Below, in pieces: positions 10,244 through 22,200 of a stretch of 64,000 bases of DNA. The stretch is from Theristus sp. LFF4_11 (taxonomy: Eukaryota; Nematoda; Chromadorea; Monhysterida; Xyalidae): NCBI GenBank assembly GCA_030248135.1, contig JASANC010003433.1:124001-188000 (forward strand), written 5' to 3'. The notes below the pieces were generated by a model. It was not told where the DNA came from and did not search any database. It saw only the letters and a list, made by a program, of their open reading frames with translations. How positions within the stretch are numbered: position 1 is the first letter of the stretch; each line of letters starts with the position of its first letter. The position numbers and the translations under genes are program-made.

Positions 10244-13200
10244 TCACTGCTTGTTATTGTTCTTGACGAGTTGTGCGGCTCGTTCGCCAATAGCAATTGC
10301 AGCGATGTTCGTATTCGCGCCAAAACCATCCGGAATCACCGAAACATCGATGACGCGCAGTCCGTCCACGCCGTGCACTCTGAGTACGGATCAACTGCTG
10401 TGTTAATTTTTTAATTATATTTGAAGCACGCCCCCCACCGATTCCGGAAACCCGAAGGACGGTACCAAACTCCGGTGGGAATGGGAATCGGACGGCTCAC
10501 CATCCCGTGGAACCAATACCCTCGCCGCGTGAGGGAGCACAACAGTGGGGCTATACAAGTTGTTTTGAATGGCTGCCAATTGCAGCGAAAACCCACGAAA
10601 AATCTCGCCAAAATTGGAACACAGATCACAATGCAAACTCGGATAGTTCGCTTCCACAAAAAAGGCCATAGGAAAACAGCCTCCAACTTGAGCCGGTTGT
10701 CGACGACTGCAGTGTTCGGATCATCGCCCATAGAACAGGTGCCCATCGGGTGATAGAATGTCACAAGGCGTCTCTCAATCAGGCACCGAAAAAACTCGTC
10801 TGTTACTTGTTTCGTATCGCCGCAGACGTCCAGAATCTCCAGTTCATATTTGTTCACTAATGCTGGGTTCGTCAGCATGGCGGTGACCGTTCTAAGACCT
10901 GAGGCAAAATCGACACCGGAAAAAGGCCAGCAATAAAAATCATGGAAAATAGAAATCATAATTTTATGCTATGCCATCAAAAGCCACGTGGATTTCTCTA
11001 GTCGTATTCCCAATTCTATTTCTATCGAATCCTAATGCTACGTTATTCCCAATCCTTTCTTCAATCTTGTTCTTTCTTTCTTTTTTAGGTGATTCTCTAC
11101 TCTTCACGCGTTTTTGATCTTGTAGCTTTTGTTAACAAAATCTTTTCTTGTCCATTACCAGCAATTAAAGATTTCCAATCAGACGGATCACTCATGTAGT
11201 TCGCGTCAATGATTGGATGGTCAAACGGGTCTGCGGAGCGCAGTTTGATCTCGCCGACGCTGCGTGCTTGGTTCGCCGACACGATCAATGAGAATAGTGA
11301 GCGTTTGCCAGCCTTCGCGTACGCTGCATCGTTGGCCTGACTTGACGGGCATTCATGAAACAGTATTTGGTGACCGCACAGCTATGTTTTAACATAGCTA
11401 CGCGTCACTGAATACTGCTTCATGAATGTCGCTCTACATGAACGGCCGAGGCTGATTTATGTATTACCCACTGAGAAAAACAATAGTGGTGTCACTGTTT
11501 GCGTTCAGCCAACCTTAATTATTCTATTCAATCAAATACAAATAGCTGATGTGGGCCCTAGTGGCACGTTTGAAAAAAGCACACACGAAATTCAGTTGCG
11601 AAAATGGTTGCGTCGCCGAAAACGTTGCACAGCACGTTGTTTTTTTCACGTTTTGCAACCATTCCTGCAACTTTATTGCACATTTTTCACACCTGACAAC
11701 TAAACCGTTTGCATCAACCAGCCATTTATAACTGATTGCAAAAAAGTTCAAGGTCGGGCTGATTCAACAAAAACTCAAAACTGTGCAACCAGGTCAACCA
11801 ACTGCATCAGTCAAATTCAGCTTCCAGTTCATTTTGCCGCGTTTCAGCATGTCACCGGCAAATACGTAATACTGCACGTCGGAGCTGTAGTCCTTCGGCA
11901 GAATGCCCGTTGTCCCGTGGCCGACCAACAGAATACCCGGCCATGTCATTGGGCCTAATATGGATGAGTTGCTTTCTCGCGTGTCACAGTCAGTCAATTC
12001 GTGCAGTTGTTTTTTTTGGTTACCGGTTCCAAGCAAGAAGTATTCAGCCAGTGAACGCAGCATATGATGAGGCTTCAGTGCGTGCGGATCACTGTGCAAC
12101 ACCGCAGCGCTGTCGTTGATCGCAGCCACGAGAATCACCGCCACGTGGTCGCGTAGATTTCGCCCGACCGCTGGCAGGTCGTGAACCACAGGGATCTGGA
12201 ATTGTTTCTCGCCTGTTAAGATTACGTTAAGTTTTGCTGATTTCGAATCTCCGAATTTCAGCCATGGGACATTTTCTCTATCTGTGCGTGCAAACGCATA
12301 TTGGGACACGTTTAATACGAACGGTAATCATGCCCATTCGCGAGCGAAGCGGACAGCGGATGCAGGCATAATATGGCCCCATTGTCGTTCGCGCTAAAAT
12401 TCCAAACTTGCTGAGCCTCGCATTGTGAGCATAAAAAGAGCTGAGAATTTTTTTCTCCTGTATGCTGTGTGCACGAGAAATTTTTTCGTGGTGATCTTCT
12501 GCACACGCTGCGTGCGCATAACATCGATTCTGAATAAGCTGTTACTTATTCTTCTCCCCCCTTTTTCGGCCATGTCACAAAATGTGTTCACAATTGATAT
12601 AAAAATGTCAGTGATGGTAAAAAGAAAATTCCGACTGTTATGATAAAAACATTTCCTAAGGAAAAACTTTCCAAATTTTTCAAATTTTAATTATATTAAA
12701 TAATTAGTATAATTATATATAATAAATCCCATAACTTCCGATTGTGGACAAAGTTTGCCAAAATGTTGCAGACAAAACACATATCACTGGAACTGTATAT
12801 ATTAGTTTGTTAACTGGGACAAGGTATATTAGTTGTTTGTCAGGTTGATTACGTTGGCAAAATTGTTGAGGAACCGTTTCGCTGTGCATTGTGAACATGT
12901 GCATATAATACCGTATTACCCCCATTAAACCCCCCCCCAACCATTAAGCCCCCCCCCACAATAAACCCCCACCCCCCCCCGACCAGTTTCCGAATAATCC
13001 CCCCCACAAATAATCCCCCATGGGGGATTATTGGAGACCTGTTTGAAACACATACCCAGCGAATTCAGTGGCTGGTTGCAGTGAAAATGATGAAATTGTG
13101 CTACCAAAGGCCCCAAATGGGTGAGTTAATAGTAATTTCATTACAAAAGGCTAATATAAAAGGAAATTTCTATGTAAGAAGTTTCTGCGACTTTCTTGCC

Positions 13201-16200
13201 TGACATGCAATGTATTTTTGCCATTTTTCAACAAACCCCCACCCCTAGAATTTTTTTGTAAATAAACCCCCCCCCCCCCACCAATAATCCCCCCCCCCCC
13301 CCACTAATAAACCCCCACCCCTAAAAGTCGCTGACGTATTAATCCCCCATGGGGGTTTATTGGGGGTAATACGGTATACAGAAAATGCAACTCAACTACA
13401 CATTTTAACAAATCGTAGTCATGATTGAAACTGTGAAAAAACAAACTGTATCACAATACTCTTAGCCGCGACTGTCATTTTTTCGGTTTGGTGGTTTTGG
13501 TTTTGCTCATCGCCGCTCGTTGATTCTTGCGGCGCATCAGAAGTACTGTAAAAATAGAAACAAACACACACAGAAACACGTTCAATTCAGTTCAGTATAT
13601 TGTTCTGCAGTGTCCGGCAGAATACCAGAGAAGTGTAAGACACCAGGAGCGAGCAAGCCAAATAATGGAAAACTCAACATTTCGAAGTGCGCAAAAGGCC
13701 GCTGATTTTGTTTACTGTAAACGCCTATGCCGTTTTCTGCTGTAAACACGCCCGCTTGAAAACACGGTGGGCATTTTCTGAAGCTGGAGTTCAGCCGATG
13801 GTATGATCTTTCATTTTGGTCCCGCAACTCAATGCGCGCATAGACAGGTAACCAGTTTCACGGATGACGCGGGAATTCAAAATTGGTAAAGTGATCCGTG
13901 TCCCCTACTTAGGCGACTTTGAATTGCCACATAAAGATTGAAACTAGTCGCATCAGTCGCAGAACTTTTAAAATTTTTACAGTGTTTCAGGAAAGCGCAA
14001 AAATTCTCAACAGTTTTTGTCTCAACAATCGATTGTGTTTTCTTACCAGCAGTCACACTGATGACGAGCAGCACGATCAAGCCGAGCAGCGTGCCAACGA
14101 TCACGAAGACCAGCCACTTTGGGCGACCGGACGATTCTTCGCTTTCGGCGAATACCTGTCGCCGGTCGGTCTGGGCGGAGTCAACAATGAGAAATCAACG
14201 GATTGTCAAAAATACTGTTTATATATGACCTATTTTTTAAACGTGTCCCACTGAAATGACGTCATGTGCCGCCAAACATGCGCTTGTCGTTCACTGCAAA
14301 CCAGACTTTCCGTTTAGCCGATTTCTTCCCGTAAACAAATGATGAATGTCGAATCAATCACACCAAACTGACATTTTAGTGCCTGTACTTTGACAAACGG
14401 GCGTTTTTAAAGCAAATGACGTCATTTTAGTCCGGACACGTATGAATAAATCCATAATACATATACGATTGGGAATTATCTTGGTATTCTTGAAAAAGAC
14501 ACAACTCCTAGTCTGCGACACACATGAAATGTGCAACATTATTGTGTTGCAGCAAAACGTGCACTACTGCTTTAGTTTTTTCCCTACACTGTTCTGCGAC
14601 GATTCGGTGGTCACTGGTTCGACGCATTCGCCGCCTTGGTTGGTCTTCGGTGGCACGCACTGGCAGGTTCCGTCGATGCACTCGCTGCCGCCGCTGCAGC
14701 CAGACGAGCTGGTGCACGACTCACCGGGACCGGCTGCCACAGAATTTTGTTGTTGTTAAAAACGTCACCTTTTAACGCCAGCTTTATTTCTATTAGCTGA
14801 TTGCATGCGTTTGCTTACGAGGTGTCTTGCATTCGCCGCCTTGGTTGGTCTTCGGCGGCACGCACTGGCAGGTTCCGTCGATGCACACGCTTCCGCCGGT
14901 GCAGTCAGATGAACTGGTGCATGACTCACCGGGACCGGCTGCCACACGAGTTTTGTCATCACGTGTTTGTGTACCGCCAGCTAAAAAACGAACCCTAGTT
15001 CAAAGTGTAACCGGCTGCCACAGAATTTTGTTGTTGTTAAAAACGTCACTTTTTAACGCCAGCTTTATTTCTATTAGCTGATCGATGATTGTATGCGTTT
15101 GCTTACGAGGTGTCTTGCATACGCCGCCATGGTTGGTCTTCGGCGGCACGCACTGGCAGATTCCGTTGATGCACACGCTTCCGCCGGTGCAGTCAGATGA
15201 ACTGGTGCACGACTCACCGGGACGGGCTGCCACATAAGTTTGTGTTTGTGTACCGCCAGCTAAAAAAACGAACCCTAGTTCAAAGTGGCGTTTGCTTACG
15301 AGGTGTCTTGCATACGCCGCCATGGTTGGTCTTCGGCGGCACGCACTGGCAGATTCCGTTGATGCACACGCTTCCGCCGGTGCAGTCAGATGAACTGGTG
15401 CACGACTCACCGGGACGGGCTGCCTCATAAGCTTGTGTTTGTGTACCGCCAGCTAAAAAAACGAACCCTAGCTCAAAGTGTAACCGGCTGCCACAGAATT
15501 TTGTTGTTGTTTAACGTCACTTTTTAACGCCAGCTTTATTTCTATTAGCTGATCGATGATTGTATGCGTTTACTTACGAGGTGTCTTGCATACGCCGCCA
15601 TGGTTGGTCTTCGGGGGCCGCCGGGAGTTGCGGTGGCCGGGGCGGGGGGGGGGGGGGGCCGGGGGGTGGTGGCGTGTTGTTGTGGTGCCGGAAAAAACCC
15701 TAGTTCAAAGTGTAACCGGCTGCCACAGAATTTTGTTGTTGTTAAAAACGTCACTTTTTAACGCCAGCTTTATTTCTATTAGCTGATCGATGATTGTATG
15801 CGTTTACTTACGAGGTGTCTTGCATACGCCGCCATGGTTGGTCTTCGGCGGCACGCACTGGCAGATTCCGTTGATGCACACGCTTCCGCCGGTGCAGTCA
15901 GATGAACTGGTGCACGACTCACCGGGACGGGCTGCCACATAAGTTTGTGTTTGTGTACCGCCAGCTAAAAAAACGAACCCTAGTTCAAAGTGTAACCGCG
16001 TGATCAATGTGCGTTTCTTGATGAAATATAGCAGTGGGTGGCGGTTGAAGTCATTGGAAGCGAATTATTGGGCTGCGCCGGTAATGGGTGGGCCGGAAAT
16101 GCGTGAGACGCAAGTGAACGGAGCCGGTAATGGGCGGGCCGGAAATGAGTGGGCCGGAAATAACGGGACGCACGCCCAACTGCCTAATACCAGGTATTGT

Positions 16201-19200
16201 ACATACAGATAGAACAGACATTCATAAATAATTAGCGATGGGGATCGGCACCAGAACGTTCCGATTGATTCGAATGTGGTTTGTTGCTTTTTTGAAAGAT
16301 TTTTTTAGCAGCACATAAACACAAGCATCTGCTAAAAGCACAAAAACAACTCTGAGCTTTTTGTTTGCAAATCGCTGCATCACAATCATAATTGTTTCAG
16401 CCCCTGTCTCTAATTTTCGGAATGTTTTCAGCATTTTCAAAATTGATCGGATTTATGAAAACAGTTTCAAAATTTTTGAACAATCCGAAAATCATTATTT
16501 TTTCGACTTTCGATAAACATTTCGTAAGCAGAAACGGAAATGGAAATAAATCAGAAAAGAAACAGAAACGGAAATGGTAAATTTTTGTGTGTCACAGCGT
16601 TTTCACAGAATCAAAAATACACCGAATGCCTGCAAATACATGGTCTAGCCAAGTGAATAGTCTGTAAAAGCCTTAGCTTTTAAATGTCCAGGAAACTGAG
16701 TGGCTTCAATTTTTTTCGTGATGAACCAAATTTTCAAGCTTCTCAACTGCGAAACAAAGCACTCGACCAAAAAACTAAACTGCCAACCGAAAAAGACTGT
16801 TTGTCAATCTGGATTAAACGATTATCAGCGTTTTTTTTTGCTGTTTGCCTTACGGTTTGGTTTTACGCAAATGCCATTTTTGTTGCTTGCTGGCGGAACG
16901 CATGTGCAGCTCCAGATCCACGCGCCTTGCACTGAAGAGTCAAACTGACTGAATATCTGATGGTGAACTGACTTGCATATACTTCCTCCACCACACTTGT
17001 TTCCAATATTGTGGTTGCAGTAATCGCCAACACCAGCTGCAAACGTGTTTTTAATTAATTATTAATTAATAATTTCAATTAACAAATTAAACTACTTGAA
17101 AATGTGTTTTTGAAAAAAATAGTTGTGTGCGTACGGAAGGGTTTTATGCAATATCTGGTCTCGTCAACGATCGTCTCTCGAAGGTCACATGCGCAAGAGC
17201 CGCGTTTGCATTTGAACCCATGCAGGCATATGCTCTGGCTGGAGCACGACCTCCCAGGTCCACCTGTTAAAACCACAACCGTGTGATTATTTTTATTCGG
17301 CAACACGCGTTGCGTTTTTTGATACATATTGTTTTTTTTTTAAATTCTGAGCTCACGGTATATCGTGCAAACGCCGTATCCGTTGTGAAACCTTGGTGGC
17401 ACGCATTTACACTGGCCGTGGATGCATTCGCTTTGACCACGACAGGCGGACTGCATCCGGCATGACTGTCCGATAGTGCCTGTAAATTTGTTTGGTTTTT
17501 TGCAGGATGGTGCAGATAGACCAGTGTATGTTCAGGGTAGACCAAAAAAACCTTCAACTTTTCAACTGCTGTCACTGACGTGTGATTTCTGTTCACAAAA
17601 TAAAAGAAAATAATGTCGTTTGATCAGCAACAATTAATTAACAACAACAAACAATTAACCGCGTATTAATTGTTAATATTTAATTTTAAGTGTGGATTTT
17701 TTATTAAAAAAACGATTTTCTAATAGCTTTACAACCGCTGTGCTTGAATCCCTTATTATATTTTGCAACGGACTACTTTCTTACCCAAAATTGGACAAAA
17801 CATGGATTTTTTTGCCTTTTTCAGACGTTTTCGCTTCATATTATTAAATAAGCTTTAAAACAATTTTTAAAACCACTTTCTAGGAGTTCCCGTACCCGCT
17901 GTAGTTAATTTTTACAACTGACCTATTTTTACCCTTATAAGCGGGTAAAAAATCTTTATTGTGACTTTTCTGTGGACGTTTTTTGGGTCTGAGCTACACT
18001 TGTAAACTGTTGTTAATTTGTCCTCGGCAATTTTCCACGCCGCTGAAGTTGAATCTTGGTTTTTAAAACTAGTGCTTTTTATTTACCTCAATTTTACCCA
18101 GTTGGGTAAAAACTGTCACTTTCACCTTTCTGTTTAAAACTTACATTGTGAATGGTTATGCGTTTCAGATTGATGAATTCAAGTCTGCTGTCATGCACCG
18201 AGACTGGTGTTTTAATCTGGTTTTAAAGGGTAAAATATGGGTCAAAATCCCGAGGACAAATTATCAACAGTTTACAACTGTAGTTCACACACAAAAAGAA
18301 AAACGTGTACATAAAGACCTCAATAAAGATTTTTTACCCATTTATAAGGGTAAATAATGGGTCAACTGCAAAATTTAACTGCAGATATAAATTCAGCGCA
18401 TTTGGGAACTCCTTGAAAGTGGTTTTAAAAATTGTTTTAAAACTTATTTATTACTATGAAACGAAAACGTCTGAAAAAAGCAAAAAATCCATGTTTTGCC
18501 AATTTTTGGGTAAGAAAGGGGTCCGTTGCAAAATATAATAACAGATTCAAGCACAGCGGTTGCAAAGCTATTCGAAGATTGTTTTTTTAAATAAAAAATC
18601 CACACTTGAAATTAAAAATTTAAACAAAAAACCACTGGAAAACGCAGAAACGTGTTTTTGCCCAAGTTTTGAGCGAAAAAGGCTCGGAGCAAAAATTTAA
18701 AATCAGATTCAAATTTAGCAATTTTGAAAACCCTCTGGAGAATTAGCAATTAAAATTAAAAACTTATTTTTTACTGTGGAACGAAAACGTATGAAAAAAA
18801 CAAAAAATCCACATTTTACCCCTTTTTAGATGAGCAAGTGGTCAGTTGCCATTTATAAAAACTGATTCAAATGCAATGGTTTTAAAGCTATCAGAAAATA
18901 GCTTTTTAAATAAATTCCACGCATAAAATTAAAACATTAAAACACAAAACAATTAAAAACGCAAAAAATGTGTTTTTGCCTAATTTCAGGGCAAAAAATG
19001 CCCGGAGCAAAAATCTGAAATTAGATTCAAATTCAGCGACCCCAAAAAAACTGTAGAACTAAAAAGGAAAATTAAAAAAATGTGTTTATGAACTCAAAAA
19101 ATGTTTTAAAAAAATTTGCAAAGCTTACCACAGTAAATAGGTAAAAGTCCCTTGCTTTTAAAACAGTTTACGTGAAAGTTGCCAGATCTTCAAAACGCAC

Positions 19201-22200
19201 ACCATTTCAAGCCATAACTTTTACGCGCAAGTGTTGAAAATGCTGGTTGAAACTAATATACGTACTTTGCGAAAAACGGGTAAAATCGAGGGTTTTTAGA
19301 CTTCTAAGCCCTAAAAATGCTGCAAATAGAGGGAATGAGTGTATAGTTGCTAAGTCAAACAGAAGCGCCTTGATGAGTTACAACCCCTACCCTTAGTTGG
19401 AATTAGATTCCATGGCCCGGTAGCTCCTTACAGAACCCCCCACTTTTACGTGCAATCGGTGTTAAAAATTCTCAACGTTGATCAGCGGAGACCTTAATGA
19501 GAACCTTGACATGGTGATGATGACGTCCATGAGTAATGATGCGTAGTGAGATTCTCAGTAAAGCTGCTTTTTGTGAAAGTGGTATTTTTCAGACACTATG
19601 CTGTGAAACTGAATTTACGTGACTAAACTAAAAAACCTGCCAGAAAACTACAAGACGTGTTCTGTCAGCGCAGGCAACTTCAGCTCAAAAGATTTTATCA
19701 CACGCCAGGGGACACAGTTTGACACCTGGTTTTTTATTTGGCCTACCCTGTAAATCACCATTCACAGTCGAGCTGTAAATTATAGGGAATCACCTGATTG
19801 GTTTGTGGTCATGTGATGCATGTTTTCTGTGCAGGCATTGATGTGGGGAATGTATTGGTTTGGTTTGGTTTGGAGATTGGTTTGCACAGAATGTATGCAT
19901 CACGGTCACCAATAAATCAGCTGATTCCCTAAATTTTAGAGTTCGACCGTGATGACTTAGTTTTGAAGAAAAAATGACATAGTCGCCCGGACTATACCAG
20001 TTTTGATGCATTTGCCATTCGTGTCAACGTTGTTACGTAAGCACTGACATACATTTTGAGAGCACTCAAGAAAGGGACCGCAATTCATGCGTCCGACGCA
20101 TCGGTCACCGATCCGACCTAGAAAAAGAAAAAGAACAATTTGGAGGTTTGAAGGTTAGAAGACACCAAATGTGAAACATTTTCTGACCATTTAAAATCTC
20201 CCAGTACTCATTAAATGTTGCAATCAGAGTGTATAACGTTTCAATACCCAGTAACACTGTTTTTATGGGCAGTTTTCGTCCTGTGACATTATTTTACTGG
20301 TAAATAAATGTGTAGCTGAGCTACATTGTATATGGTGTCTCTATGCCGTACCCAGTCTTCTTTTATTTATTTGGATTTTGCATTTGCCATCGATTTGCAC
20401 CTCTGGCTGTCGACACTGGCACGTGCTCTGAATGCACTCACTGCCACCAGCGCAGACAGTCGATTCGGTGCACGATTCGCCAATTTGACCTGCCAGTTTG
20501 AAAGTAAACATTGGCACAGGCAATTAACTGATTGGTTGGTGTGATCATGTTTTGAATACTTTACAGACTCCCATACGGATTTAGAAGTGGAGTCTGTTCT
20601 CACAAAAAGCATGCATTATGTGATTACCGCTACCAATCAGCGGATTGCCGATAATTTAGAGTTCAACTGTATATGGGTGGCTAAGGTGGTTGATCTCAAG
20701 CTACCAAAAATACTTACGATGCGTGTTCGATTCGCACGATTGCCTGACGGCGGAACACAGCAGCAAAACGATGGTGAGTGGATATGTTAACATGGTTATT
20801 CTTGTGATATAATGATGATGACACTTATCACAAAAATATTAGTGTAGTAGTAAAGTAAGTAGGGTTACGGTGTGAACGATTAGATTTGTTCGCTGAAAAA
20901 GCGCTGCGAACAATTGCGAACCACAAAGTGAGAGAAACACAGCGAAGGTGCAACTTATAAAACCGATGCGGGGCACGAAACGCTTGACAGGGCAACTTTT
21001 CTCATCGGTTAAACGATCGGTTAATGTATAAAATTACGTAGGCCGCTTAAACGTGCAATGTTTTTGGTCTCCGTCAAGCGCGAAATATCAGGTCTGAAAT
21101 CTGAAGAAGACTTGCTTTGCCATTTGTTGTGATTCAATGCAAACACCAACGCCATTAATTATGCGTGTCCACATTCGCCAACTAACCGTAGACCGAGTTT
21201 TCGGCTGGTCTGGTAAAATAATGTTTGGCGAACCGTGTTCCGCATGTTTTCTGCAGAGTTCTCTGAGGTTCGAACTTTCCACCTAGAAGAACGGTAGACG
21301 AAAGCCCTACACCTGCGCTACAGACGCGAGGAAATTTACAGAATTTCGTACATGGTGTGATTTTAGACTAAACTGAAAAGGACAATTAAAAAATAACTTT
21401 AACGTTTTTGCGCTTTTCAGCAAAACAAACGCGGCGCAAATATATAATTCTTATGTACTTGTATCCGTGTGTACCACATCAGAGACTTGAAAAGAGTTGT
21501 CGAGCCAAGTCTGTCACTGCTTACACCAAGCCATATTCCTCCTTTTATATGGGTTTTTAGATAATACTTGTATTCGTTGATTTTGCCAACAGTCTAGAGA
21601 CAACGAGTCGCTTGTTTTACACGACATTCGTCAATATTGGGGAGGTGGGGTTTTAACAAATCAGAGAAAAGCAGCCGCTCTTGGCTTCGCTCGCGAATGG
21701 GCATGATTAAAAAATTAGAATTTTTTTGGGCTTCCCGTCGTGGGATTTTTCGTTAATATTTCATAATGAAAATTGCATTTTCCAACCTGCAACTGCTCCA
21801 AATGCTTGCGATTGCCGACGCCAGACAATGCCAGTAACTGCGGTGAGTTCACTGTCCCGGCTGAGACCAGAACCTCACGATTCACTTGCGCACGATGTTT
21901 ACTGTTGTCAACAGACCAAACGAAATCCACGGCAGTTGCGCGAGGCTTCTTGGCATTTGCGGAGTCGTCGAAGATGATCTAATCTTGGCAACACGTTTTT
22001 ATAAACGTCAAGAATGCACAACAATGTTATGGAAAAATGAAAAACTTGAACCTCTACAAAAACATATGCACGTTAGAAAAATGTCCGAAGTTGTCTCCGG
22101 GGGCGTGTCCCGCGACGTGTCCTGGTCGCGGCGGAAAATGAATTAAAATGAATAAATACTTATTTTCGGGACATCACGCGGGACGTGGCACGATTTCGGA

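Noticed and set aside
10411..10687. Extra C-terminal frame in the GMC gene (VFLWPFLWKR...)
   Set aside because: Read-through of an intron. The donor CTCAA|GTTGGA joined to the exon at 10379 restores the conserved HGVDGLRVID sequence.
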